Shown here piece after piece: positions 15,239 through 23,203 of a stretch of DNA of 36,400 nucleotides; the first letter of the stretch is position 1; the number at the start of each line of letters is the position of its first letter. This DNA comes from Anaerolineales bacterium (GTDB lineage Bacteria > Chloroflexota > Anaerolineae > Anaerolineales > Villigracilaceae), in contig JADZCC010000070.1 of assembly GCA_020851785.1 (NCBI GenBank), positions 1 to 36,400 on the forward strand. Reading direction: 5' to 3'. The notes beneath the pieces are model-generated. The model searched no databases. It was given only the letters and a program-made list of their open reading frames with translations, and was not told where the DNA came from. The translations under genes and the position numbers were made by a program.

Positions 15239-17215
15239 CTATTTGGCGGTTAAAATTTCGATGTAATCCTGCGTCACCACTTCCGCGTCGTCGGCGCCGA
15301 GCAGGTTGAGCAGTTCGTTGGCTAACTCGGCTTTTTTGTCCGCGTCTTTACGACTCCACGTGCGGCTTTTGATTTCAAGGAAATATCCCATTGCCGGTTC
15401 TTTGACTTCATCTAGGTTGATGTAGAAACCGGTGTCTTTATAAAGGATGTGCCAGCGCAGGCGGTCTTTGGTGAGGGCAATTTCCCGCGCCGGTTTGAAG
15501 TATTCGCGGTAAAACCTGGCGGTGTGCATGGCTGGGGCAATAAAGCGACTGCGCGAGAGGAGCACGTCGTGAAGTTCGCCTTCGCGCTTTTGGCCCAGCA
15601 GAGTCAGGCGCGAACGCACGCTTTCAAACAGTCCCTTGTCGTTTAGCAAATTATCTTCGCGGAAGCGCAGGCGTCCCTGCGTGGGATCGTCGAAGAGGAA
15701 GTAATCGTCAAATTGATGATAATGCTTGTAGGCGCTGATTTCGATTTCGGGGCGATTCAACTTTTTGATCAATTCATCCGGGTCGCTCACCCGAACCTTG
15801 ACCTGCACCTCAAACGATTCTTCCTGCGCCGAGCCGCCCAGCGCAATCAGCTTGGAAAGCACGGACTTCTCGCGTTCGATCAGGAAGGCGTCTATCTTTT
15901 TGGCAATCCCTCTGGCTTCCTTGATTAAGTCTTCCTCCTGCAAGGTGAGCAGTTGATGATCGCGCATTAACCATTTTCCGTTGACCATCACATCGGTCAC
16001 GTCGGTGGATTTGGAGGCGTAGACCAGTTGAGCGTAAGCGTTGTTTAGGTCGCGGGTGAAACGGGGCGAGTTATGAATCGGCGCGGTGTCCACCAAAATC
16101 AGGTCGGCGCGTTTGCCTGGTTCCAGCGACCCGGTCAAATGTCCGATGTGTAGCGCCTGCGCGCCAAGCCGGGTGCCCATCAAAAGAGCGGTTGCGGCTG
16201 GCACAACCGTCGGGTCGTTGGAAGAGGCCTTGGCGATGAAGGCGGCGAGGCGGATTTCTTCAAACATATCCAAATCGTTGTTGGAGGCGGGGCCGTCGGT
16301 GCCAATGCCCACGTTGAGTCCGTTTTCCAGCATCTTGGGGATGGGCGCAAAGCCCGAAGCGAGTTTGAGGTTGGAGGAGGGGTTGTGGGCCACACCCGCG
16401 TTGACGTGTTGAAGCGTTTTCATTTCGCCAATATCAATGTGGACGCAATGCGCGGCGATGACTTTGGCTTCGAGCAGTCCCTGTTTTTTGACGTAGGGCA
16501 CCACCGGCATGCCCTGCTCGTTGCGCATGGTTTCCACTTCAAAGGCGGTTTCAGAAATGTGGATGTGAAGCGGCACGTCGTGTTCTTTGGCGATCTCGGC
16601 GCAGGTTCGTAAAATTTCCGGCGTGGTGGAATAGGGCGCGTGCGGCGCAATCGCCGGGACGATCAGCGGATGCCCCTTCCATTTTTGGATGAACTCGCGC
16701 GCGTAGGCGATTGAATCTTCAAAGGCGGGCGCGTCTGGCGCGGGGAATTTCATCACCGATTCGCCGCAGACCGCGCGCATTCCGGCTGAGGCGGTCGCTT
16801 CTGCGATGTCGTCTTCAAAGAAATACATGTCGTTGAAAGTGGTCACGCCGCTCCGAATTTGTTCGGCGCAGGCAATTTGCGTTCCGAGGCGCACAAACTC
16901 CGGCGAGACGAATTCCCGCTCCACGGGGAGCATGTAGCCCATCAGCCACACGTCCAGCCGCAGGTCGTCTGCCAGCCCGCGCAATAACGTCATCGGCACG
17001 TGGGTGTGCGCGTTGACCAGCCCCGGCATGAGGACTTTGCCTTTGCAATCCACCGTTTCTTTGGCGGAGTAGGCTTTCTTTAATTCAGCTTCAGGCCCAA
17101 CCGCCAGAATTGAATCGCCTTGCACGGCGACCGCGCCCGGGTCGTATTGATTCATCTTTTTATCCATGGTCAGGACAGTGGCGTTTATAAACAGCAGATC
17201 TATGGCTTGAGTCAT
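15239..17215 (-). CDS. MTA/SAH deaminase fused to a C-terminal CYTH domain
   Basis: 658 residues, about 200 more than the usual deaminase. Residues 1-455 form an amidohydrolase of the 5-methylthioadenosine/S-adenosylhomocysteine deaminase family, which turns these SAM by-products into inosine analogues. Metal ligands: NAHTH (H70, H72), HIHISE (H219), AAHCVH (H256) and GTDGPASNNDLDM (D307). Residues about 465-656 read as a CYTH domain: FEVQVKVRV (where E-x-E-x-K is usual, here E469-x-Q-x-K473), FDDYFLFDD, RLRFRED, KDRLRWHILYKDTGFYINLDEV and GYFLEIKSRTWSR. CYTH proteins act on triphosphates such as thiamine triphosphate, tripolyphosphate or ATP. The frame is continuous. The ATG has AAGGAG five bases upstream. 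It lies 38 bases after the M14 peptidase gene. The CYTH assignment is by motif order only. Confidence 0.88.
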   Translation of the reverse strand: MTQAIDLLFINATVLTMDKKMNQYDPGAVAVQGDSILAVGPEAELKKAYSAKETVDCKGKVLMPGLVNAHTHVPMTLLRGLADDLRLDVWLMGYMLPVEREFVSPEFVRLGTQIACAEQIRSGVTTFNDMYFFEDDIAEATASAGMRAVCGESVMKFPAPDAPAFEDSIAYAREFIQKWKGHPLIVPAIAPHAPYSTTPEILRTCAEIAKEHDVPLHIHISETAFEVETMRNEQGMPVVPYVKKQGLLEAKVIAAHCVHIDIGEMKTLQHVNAGVAHNPSSNLKLASGFAPIPKMLENGLNVGIGTDGPASNNDLDMFEEIRLAAFIAKASSNDPTVVPAATALLMGTRLGAQALHIGHLTGSLEPGKRADLILVDTAPIHNSPRFTRDLNNAYAQLVYASKSTDVTDVMVNGKWLMRDHQLLTLQEEDLIKEARGIAKKIDAFLIEREKSVLSKLIALGGSAQEESFEVQVKVRVSDPDELIKKLNRPEIEISAYKHYHQFDDYFLFDDPTQGRLRFREDNLLNDKGLFESVRSRLTLLGQKREGELHDVLLSRSRFIAPAMHTARFYREYFKPAREIALTKDRLRWHILYKDTGFYINLDEVKEPAMGYFLEIKSRTWSRKDADKKAELANELLNLLGADDAEVVTQDYIEILTAK

Positions 17216-17253
17216 GCAAACTCCTTTTGAAACGATCCAATAAAAACGATTGG

Positions 17254-18255
17254 TTAATTTTCCCAGGTTTGTAAAATGCGCAGGGCCTTTAAGTTTAACT
17301 TAAAATCGGTGCGGGAGTGTGTGGCGAGTTCCATATCCACCGAGGTGGCGCCCATCTCCACGGCGTAATCTGCCAGCGTACCAGTGAACGTGCAACCCAA
17401 ATCAATGGGCGGGAAGGCGTAGCCGGTGGCATCGGCTAATTTCTCGGCAAAGTTGTAGGAGTTCTCTTCCCAGGGTTCGCCGCCGGGGAAGACGCCCAAA
17501 GCCGCGCTGTGATAGCTGATTAACGTTTTCACGTGGTGGGTTTTGAGAAAATTCATCACCGCCTGAGTCTCCGGCTCGGAGCCGGGGCCCGTGCCGCCGG
17601 TGGAAGGCCCGTAATTCCAACAGCCGTCGCGATCCCAGGTGGCGGCCCAATTGGTGGGGAAGTTGCGATTCAAATCCACGCCGTGATCGTTCACGCGCCC
17701 GTCGTAGCCATGATCGCGCGCGTCGCCGTCCGGGTTCAGGCTACGTAAAATATACACGGTGGCTGAGGGCATGATGTCGCTGGGGTTTTCCACCAAATGT
17801 TGAATCAACTCATCCGCCAGCGCAATCGTGTTCCATTCATAGCCGCCATGAATGCCCGCGATAATCATCACTTCTTTTTTGCCGTTGCCAAAGGTGTACA
17901 CCTCCAGCGGGCGGCCTGAAACCGAATACCCAATGACGGTGGGGCGCGGCCCATTGTCTAAAATAAAAGGAGTCGCGGTTTCAACCACAATGGAAGTTGA
18001 ACGCGGATTTCTGGTGACGGTGGGTAAATAATAGACTCCGCCGGGCAGGGCGGTAAATGTGGCCGGGAAGGTGGCCGTCACGGCCTGTGTGGCTTGCGGT
18101 TGGGCGATCTGGCTTTCTGCGTGCGGGGCGGCTGAAACCGGACGAAGGTATAAATACGCCAGAAAGACCGCTACCAGCGCAAACCCGCCTGCCAGATTGA
18201 TGCCCCAAACGAAAGCAATTAGCGCTGAATCTTTTTTGCGACGACGCGGCGGCAT
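17254..18255 (-). CDS. membrane-anchored M14-type zinc carboxypeptidase
   Basis: 333 residues. A short basic N-terminus (PPRRRKK), one membrane helix at about 13-37, a Thr/Pro-rich linker, then an M14-like zinc peptidase domain from about 105. Zinc ligands are probably H136 and E140 (GIHGGYEWNT) and H249 (ISYHSAALG). The substrate-binding pair is N196-R197 (VDLNRNFP) and the catalytic Glu is E309 (VDMELATH). Most M14 members have H-x2-E, whereas here it is H-x3-E. Outward-facing, it may trim peptidoglycan peptides or other peptides. The ATG follows the cinA stop codon after one base, so they are coupled; GGAGG lies 12 bases up. Confidence 0.82.
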   Translation of the reverse strand: MPPRRRKKDSALIAFVWGINLAGGFALVAVFLAYLYLRPVSAAPHAESQIAQPQATQAVTATFPATFTALPGGVYYLPTVTRNPRSTSIVVETATPFILDNGPRPTVIGYSVSGRPLEVYTFGNGKKEVMIIAGIHGGYEWNTIALADELIQHLVENPSDIMPSATVYILRSLNPDGDARDHGYDGRVNDHGVDLNRNFPTNWAATWDRDGCWNYGPSTGGTGPGSEPETQAVMNFLKTHHVKTLISYHSAALGVFPGGEPWEENSYNFAEKLADATGYAFPPIDLGCTFTGTLADYAVEMGATSVDMELATHSRTDFKLNLKALRILQTWEN

Positions 18256-18256
18256 A

Positions 18257-19387
18257 TCAATTCATTTCCTCCAAAGTCACGCGCAACCAATTGAGGAGCA
18301 GGTTTGCGCTCCAGCGCGGCAGGCTTTTGGGCGGCCCGCCATAGGTGACGCGGCGAGTCGCTTCGCCGTTGGGCGAGATCAGCGCCAGCGCCGCGCTTCT
18401 TTCTTCGGGAAGGATGGTGACGCCAATCGCAAGATTCGTTTGCGCGGAGGCTTGGGCGGCGCGCAAGGCCGGGAGGAGCGTATCAGCCGTCAGATTAGGC
18501 AAAGAAGCGGCTTGTGGAATTTGGCGCATTAACAGGCCATCCAATCCGCTTTCAATTGCAGTCAAGGTGAATCCCTTTTTTGCCAAAAGGTTCAGAGTCA
18601 CATCTTCCAGTTTGTCTTCGTCCACGCCAAAGACGTTGGCGCCGAGTCTTTCGCGCACTTGCGCTTCCACTGCGTCCAACATTTGATTGGCCTCGGCTTC
18701 GTCTTTGGCTTTGGCGGTCAGACGCACGTCCACCACGCCGGTGTGCGCGGCCAAACCCACGGTGGGGTTGCTCAGCGTTTCAAGGTCGGCAATCTTTTCG
18801 TCAATCGTGCCTTCGCCCAACCCCGCGCAATGCAGTACGCGGACTTTGATTACCTCGTTCAAGTTGAATCTCTTTTGCAAATAGGGGATGACCGCTTCGT
18901 GCAAAATCTGTTCCATTTCGGCGGGCACGCCAGGCAGAGAGATGACCGCTTTATTCTCTCTTTCCACAATGAAGCAAGGCGCGGTGCCCACTGGATTTTT
19001 GATTCCAATTGCGCCTTGCGGAACATACGCCTGGCGCTTTTGATTCTCGGCAGGCGCCGCGCGCCCATAGCGGGCGATGGTTTCCACAACCTGTTCCCAA
19101 AGCTCCGCTCTAAATTCGGTTTCCACGCCCACGGCTTTGGCCACCGCTTCGCGGGTGGGGTCGTCTATGGTGGGCCCCAGCCCGCCGGTGGTGATGACGA
19201 TATTGGCGCGCTCCATCGAATGTTGAATCGCGCTGGCGATGCGCTCCAGGTTGTCGCCGATGGTGATTGTGCGATATAAATCCACGCCCAGCCCGCGCAA
19301 GGTTTTGGCGATGTAGCGCGTGTTGGTATCCACAATTTCGCCGAGTAAAATTTCCGTGCCAATGGTGATGATTTCTGCAGAGGTCAT
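18257..19387 (-). CDS. CinA-like protein with degenerate C-terminal amidase domain
   Basis: 376 residues from the ATG at 19387; an upstream in-frame TTG is too close to the GGGGG ribosome site. The N-terminal half is the COG1058/MoaB-like domain, with EIITIGTEILLGEIVDTN and the molybdopterin-fold motif TTGGLGPTIDDPTREA; family members hydrolyse ADP-ribose-type pyrophosphates. The C-terminal part (from about 265) corresponds to the PncC nicotinamide-nucleotide amidase domain but is only about 110 residues instead of about 160. The usual AESCTGG reads IESGLDG, so that half is probably inactive. Its ribosome site is inside a hairpin of a repeat at 19396-19427. Coupled to the M14 gene. Confidence 0.85.
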   Translation of the reverse strand: MTSAEIITIGTEILLGEIVDTNTRYIAKTLRGLGVDLYRTITIGDNLERIASAIQHSMERANIVITTGGLGPTIDDPTREAVAKAVGVETEFRAELWEQVVETIARYGRAAPAENQKRQAYVPQGAIGIKNPVGTAPCFIVERENKAVISLPGVPAEMEQILHEAVIPYLQKRFNLNEVIKVRVLHCAGLGEGTIDEKIADLETLSNPTVGLAAHTGVVDVRLTAKAKDEAEANQMLDAVEAQVRERLGANVFGVDEDKLEDVTLNLLAKKGFTLTAIESGLDGLLMRQIPQAASLPNLTADTLLPALRAAQASAQTNLAIGVTILPEERSAALALISPNGEATRRVTYGGPPKSLPRWSANLLLNWLRVTLEEMN

Positions 19388-19395
19388 ATTCAAAT

Positions 19396-19427
19396 CCCCC
19401 TCTCTTTTAGGAGAGGGCAGGGTGAGG
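19396..19427. repeat. REP-like hairpin repeat overlapping the cinA ribosome site
   Basis: On the plus strand, CCCTCTC (19398-19404) and GAGAGGG (19411-19417) enclose a six-base loop and are followed by CAGGGTGAGGC. This CCCTCTC...GAGAGGG...GGGTGAGG composition is, from general familiarity, a widely dispersed intergenic repeat in several phyla. On the mRNA strand the 3' arm is the G-run used as the cinA Shine-Dalgarno. The element fills the gap between the FAD oxidoreductase stop and the cinA start. Confidence 0.6.
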
Positions 19428-20582
19428 CTAGACTACATTGTACTCTTTTATCAAGCGGCCTTCTTGGAAGCGCTTCAAGTCCAACATGGAAACGTCCAGC
19501 GTTGAAAATTTCCCGTCTAAAATAAATTCGCTCATCAATTTACCAGAGACTGGCCCGTGCATAAAGCCATGCCCGGAAAAACCAGCGCATAGTGAAAAAC
19601 CTTCCAGTTCGGTCGCGCCAAAAATTGGGTGCGCGTCTGGCGTCACTTCATATAGCCCGGCCCAATGCGCGGCGCGACTGGCTTTTTCCACCAGCGGCAG
19701 GCGCGCAATTGCGGCTTCCAAATTCAACAATTCAAAATCTTCGTCCACCGTTTGGTCGTAGCCGGGCTTTTCATTTTGATTGCTCATGCCAATCAACAAG
19801 CCCTCGCCTTCGCGATGAAAATACAGCGATTTCGCAAAATCAATCACAAACGGAAAATCTTCAGGAACTTCGGGCAGGGGATTGGTGGTGAACATTTGCC
19901 TGCGAACCGGCGTGATGGGAATCTCCACGCCCGCCATTGCGCCAATGCGATTGGCCCACGGCCCGGCGACATTTAAAACCCTGCGCGTCTCAATCGCGCC
20001 CAGGCTGGTTTCCACGCTTTGAACTTTCCCGCCGCTGACGGCGATTCCAACGACCTCCGCCTCCGCGAAAACTTGCGCGCCCAATTTTTGGGCCGCGTTG
20101 ATGTAGCCCATCACCACGCCGTTGGGGTCCACGGTGCCATCCTTTTGGTTGAAGGTTCCGGCGAGCGCGTCGGCAAAGCTCATTTGCGGCAGTCTTTCGC
20201 GCACTTCATCGCCGCTAAGCAGTCGTGTGGACACGCCGAGTTTATTTTGCAAGTCCACGTTGCGCTTGAAGGTCTCAACTTCGGTTGGTTGGGTAGCCAC
20301 CAATAAATAGCCGCACTGTTTATAGTTAACTTCTTGATTCAATTCCTCCTTGAAGCGCTCAATCATCGGCAAACTTTCCAGCGAGAGTTTAACGTTAACT
20401 TCAGTTGAGAATTGGTAGCGCACGCCGCCCGCGCATCGGCCGGTGGCGCCTGTCCCAAAATATTTTTCTTTTTCAAGCAAAACGATATTCTTCAGGCCGC
20501 GTTGGGCCAAATGATACGCGGCGCTGGCCCCCATCACCCCGCCGCCAATGATCACAATCTCTGCTGTCTTTGGTAACTGCAT
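19428..20582 (-). CDS. FAD-dependent amine/amino-acid oxidoreductase (DAO family)
   Basis: 384 residues of the D-amino-acid oxidase/sarcosine oxidase-beta/glycine oxidase family, which oxidises a secondary or primary amine of an amino acid with FAD. The Rossmann motif IIGGGVMGASAAYHLAQRG is at 9-27, followed by LLEKE, the FAD-contacting TGRCAGGVR, and the C-terminal TPDAHPIFG...GLCAG-like block (TPDAHPIFGATE; AGFSGHGFMHGP). It starts with ATG behind GAGGAG, 19 bases after the ornithine-cyclodeaminase-like gene. That pairing is seen in routes for proline, hydroxyproline or related cyclic amino acids, so an imino-acid substrate is plausible. The exact substrate cannot be read from the sequence. 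Confidence 0.88.
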   Translation of the reverse strand: MQLPKTAEIVIIGGGVMGASAAYHLAQRGLKNIVLLEKEKYFGTGATGRCAGGVRYQFSTEVNVKLSLESLPMIERFKEELNQEVNYKQCGYLLVATQPTEVETFKRNVDLQNKLGVSTRLLSGDEVRERLPQMSFADALAGTFNQKDGTVDPNGVVMGYINAAQKLGAQVFAEAEVVGIAVSGGKVQSVETSLGAIETRRVLNVAGPWANRIGAMAGVEIPITPVRRQMFTTNPLPEVPEDFPFVIDFAKSLYFHREGEGLLIGMSNQNEKPGYDQTVDEDFELLNLEAAIARLPLVEKASRAAHWAGLYEVTPDAHPIFGATELEGFSLCAGFSGHGFMHGPVSGKLMSEFILDGKFSTLDVSMLDLKRFQEGRLIKEYNVV

Positions 20583-20601
20583 AATCTCCTCAATATCGCG
20601 C

Positions 20602-21591
20602 TTAGAATTTTACCGTCTGCCCCAGCCCCAGGTCTTGCGCGTTTTTCAATACGGTTTGCGCGGCGAGCGCGTCCTGCACAGCCACGCCGACGGATTTGAA
20701 ATAAGTGATTTCGTCTGCCGATTGCCTGCCGGGTTTGCGCCCTAAAACCACCTCGCCCAATTCGGCGGCGATATGCGCTTCGGTGATCAGCCCGGCTTTC
20801 AGCGGCGTGAGCAAGTCGCCCGTTTCGGCCAAAACCGCCGAACGCGAATCCACCACCACGCGCGCGCGTTGAATCGTCTCGGCTGGAATTTCCTGCATCT
20901 CTGGCGTGTACGAGCCAATCGCGCTGATGTGCGCGCCGCGCTTGATCTCTGCGTCTGCAAAGACCGGCGTGGAAGAGGTCGTCGCCGCGCAGATAATATC
21001 TGCAGTTTCCACCGCCTGGGCCGGGTTCTGTGCCACGCGCACATCCTCCGGGATGTCCTGCTGGCCGGCCATTTCTGCCGCAAATTTTTCGGCATGGTTC
21101 TGGTTGGGCGCAAAAACCCAAACCGTTTCAATCTTGCGGACGGCGCAGGCGGCTGAGATTTGCGTCCGCGCCTGCACACCCGCGCCAAAGACGGCCAGCG
21201 TGCGACTCTCCGGGCGGGCGAGCAGGTCAATGGCCGCGCCGCTTCCTGCGCCGGTACGGATGGCCGTCAGGGCGTTGCCTTCAATCAGCGCCAGCGGGCG
21301 GCCGGTATCGGATTCTAAAACCAGCACAGCGGCTTGGATGTACTCTAAATTGCGTTTTGGGTTTTCAGGAAAGAGCGAAACGATTTTCACAGCCAGCGCT
21401 TCGGCGCTTTCAGTTTGCACAAAACTGGGCATGAAGAGCGTCAGTCCCTGATGCGTGGGGACGGGGAGCCGCGTCCGAAGCGGCACAACTGCCTTCCCGT
21501 CTGAGAGTGAGGCGTAGGCGCGTTTCATCGCTTCAATCGCTTCGCGCATGGGCAGGGCCTGGCGAACTTCCTCTGCAGTTAGAATCAGCAT
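20602..21591 (-). CDS. ornithine cyclodeaminase/mu-crystallin family protein
   Basis: NAD(P)-dependent enzyme family that includes ornithine cyclodeaminase, alanine dehydrogenase and delta-1-pyrroline-2-carboxylate reductase. 329 residues. It shows the family block ALIEGNALTAIRTGAGSGAA and the dinucleotide motif FGAGVQARTQ. The ATG has AGGAG five bases upstream. The liv operon terminator (21605-21640) ends 14 bases before this ATG, so there is no space for a private promoter and expression probably depends on read-through from liv. With the FAD oxidoreductase behind it, a role in catabolism of imported amino or imino acids is inferred. Confidence 0.88.
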   Translation of the reverse strand: MLILTAEEVRQALPMREAIEAMKRAYASLSDGKAVVPLRTRLPVPTHQGLTLFMPSFVQTESAEALAVKIVSLFPENPKRNLEYIQAAVLVLESDTGRPLALIEGNALTAIRTGAGSGAAIDLLARPESRTLAVFGAGVQARTQISAACAVRKIETVWVFAPNQNHAEKFAAEMAGQQDIPEDVRVAQNPAQAVETADIICAATTSSTPVFADAEIKRGAHISAIGSYTPEMQEIPAETIQRARVVVDSRSAVLAETGDLLTPLKAGLITEAHIAAELGEVVLGRKPGRQSADEITYFKSVGVAVQDALAAQTVLKNAQDLGLGQTVKF

Positions 21592-21604
21592 GAATGCTCC
21601 TGAT

Positions 21605-21640
21605 AAAAAAACGCAGAGGCGTTTTTGACCTCTGCGTTTT
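21605..21640 (-). terminator. strong terminator between livF and the cyclodeaminase gene
   Basis: On the minus strand, AACGCAGAGG pairs with CCTCTGCGTT around a nine-base loop and is followed by a run of T continuing to seven T. It lies directly before the ribosome site of the next gene, so it may act as a partial terminator that sets the ratio between transporter and catabolic enzymes. Confidence 0.85.
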
Positions 21641-21659
21641 GCGTGCGTTTGGTGTTGAA

Positions 21660-22373
21660 TTACTCCATGCCGAGGTATGCTTTTTGCACGGCTGGATCGT
21701 TCTTGAGTTTGTCGGCGGAGTCGCTGATGATGATTTCGCCAGTTTGTAAAACATAGCCGCGATGGGCGATCGAAAGCGCCATCAGCGCGTTTTGCTCCAC
21801 GAGCAAAACGGTGACGCCTTCTTTGTTGATCTGTTGAATGATGTCAAAGATCAATTCCACCAGCACGGGCGCCAGCCCCATGGACGGTTCGTCCATTAAG
21901 ACCAGCCGCGGGTTGGCCATCAGCGCGCGGCCGGTAGCGAGCATTTGTTGTTCGCCGCCGGAGAGCGTCCCGGCTAACTGATTGCGGCGTTCCTTCAGGC
22001 GTGGAAACAGCGTAAACACGTGTTCCATGTTTTTCTCCGCTTCCTTCTGGTCTTTGAGGATGAACGAACCCATCTCCAGATTTTCGGTTACAGAAAGGCT
22101 GGAGAAGACGCCGCGTCCTTCCGGCACCATCGAGATGCCTTTATAAACGAGTTCGTGGGCCTTGTACTTGGCCAGGTTTTCGCCTTCAAACGTAACCGAG
22201 CCTTCGCGCGGTTTCAATAAACCTGAAATGGTGCGAAGCGTAGTGGTTTTGCCTGCGCCATTGCCGCCGATGAGCGTGACGATCTCGCCCTGCTCAATGG
22301 TCAGGTTGATACCTCTCAGCGCGTGGATGTTGCCGTAATACGTGTGAACGTTGTTAATGGTTAACATGGACAT
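21660..22373 (-). CDS. livF: branched-chain amino-acid ABC transporter ATPase LivF
   Basis: One of the two ATPases of a high-affinity branched-chain (or other hydrophobic/neutral) amino-acid importer, at the inner face of the membrane. 237 residues, typical LivF size. Walker A GGNGAGKTTT, signature LSGGEQQM, Walker B LVLMDEPSMGLAP and switch His region LLVEQN. N-terminal TYYGNIHALRGI is typical of LivF rather than LivG. It follows livG by six bases and is the last gene before the terminator. Confidence 0.95.
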   Translation of the reverse strand: MSMLTINNVHTYYGNIHALRGINLTIEQGEIVTLIGGNGAGKTTTLRTISGLLKPREGSVTFEGENLAKYKAHELVYKGISMVPEGRGVFSSLSVTENLEMGSFILKDQKEAEKNMEHVFTLFPRLKERRNQLAGTLSGGEQQMLATGRALMANPRLVLMDEPSMGLAPVLVELIFDIIQQINKEGVTVLLVEQNALMALSIAHRGYVLQTGEIIISDSADKLKNDPAVQKAYLGME

Positions 22374-22379
22374 CTTATA

Positions 22380-23198
22380 CTATCCTGCCTTCTTCTGATG
22401 GCGTTCGTGCGCGGTTTCCATGCCTTCTGTCGCGGCGCCACGTCCGAGGTAGGCTTCGATCACTCGCGGGTTGCTTTGAATTTCTTTTGGCGAACCTTCG
22501 GCGATTTTTTCGCCATAATCCAGCACGGTGATGTGTTCGGAGATTCCCATCACGACCCGCATGTGATGCTCGATGAGCAACACGGTGATGCCGAGCGCGT
22601 CGCGCAGGCGCCGAATGAAGACGGTTAGGTCTTCGCTTTCGCGCGGATTCATACCGGCGGACGGCTCGTCCAACAGGAGGAGTTTGGGCTTGGTAGCCAG
22701 CGCGCGGGCAATTTCGAGGCGGCGTTGTGCGCCATACGGCAGGTTACGCGCCAGCGTATCGCCGTGGCCGGTCAGGTCTACAAAATCCAATAGTCTTTTG
22801 GCTTCGTCGAGCGCGCCTTGCTCTTCCTTGACGACGTTGGGCGTGCCCAGTACGGCGCTCAGCCAGCTGGCGTGAAGGAAGATGTGCTGACCGACCAGGA
22901 TGTTTTCGAGGGCGGTCATCTCGGCAAACAGGCGGATGTTCTGATACGTGCGGGCGATGCCCAAACGTGAGATTTGATCCGGACGCAGTTTTTGAATCGG
23001 CGTGCCTTCAAAGAGGATTTCGCCTTCGTCGGGTTTGTTGAACCCGGTGATGCAGTTGAAGAAGGTCGTCTTGCCCGCGCCGTTTGGCCCGATAATTGAG
23101 ACGATGGATTTTTCCGGGATTTCAAAATCCACGCTGTTGACGGCGACAAGCCCGCCAAAGCGTTTGGTTACTTTTTTTGCGGTGAGGATGGAGGCCAT
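22380..23198 (-). CDS. livG: branched-chain amino-acid ABC transporter ATPase LivG
   Basis: Second ATPase of the Liv importer. 272 residues. Walker A GPNGAGKTTFFNCITG, the LivG-specific ARTYQNIRLFAEMTALEN, and Walker B LLLLDEPSAGMNPRE followed by IRRLRDALGITVLLIEHHM. The signature is NLPYGAQRRLEIARAL in place of the usual LSYGQQR, as is common for LivG. The start is five bases after the livM stop. The last 15 or so residues are a charged tail (TAHERHQKKAG). Confidence 0.95.
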   Translation of the reverse strand: MASILTAKKVTKRFGGLVAVNSVDFEIPEKSIVSIIGPNGAGKTTFFNCITGFNKPDEGEILFEGTPIQKLRPDQISRLGIARTYQNIRLFAEMTALENILVGQHIFLHASWLSAVLGTPNVVKEEQGALDEAKRLLDFVDLTGHGDTLARNLPYGAQRRLEIARALATKPKLLLLDEPSAGMNPRESEDLTVFIRRLRDALGITVLLIEHHMRVVMGISEHITVLDYGEKIAEGSPKEIQSNPRVIEAYLGRGAATEGMETAHERHQKKAG

Positions 23199-23203
23199 GA
23201 TGA

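Noticed and set aside
18659..19279. 206-codon plus-strand open frame opposite cinA
   Set aside because: Shadow of the conserved CinA N-terminal domain. No ribosome site or recognisable fold.
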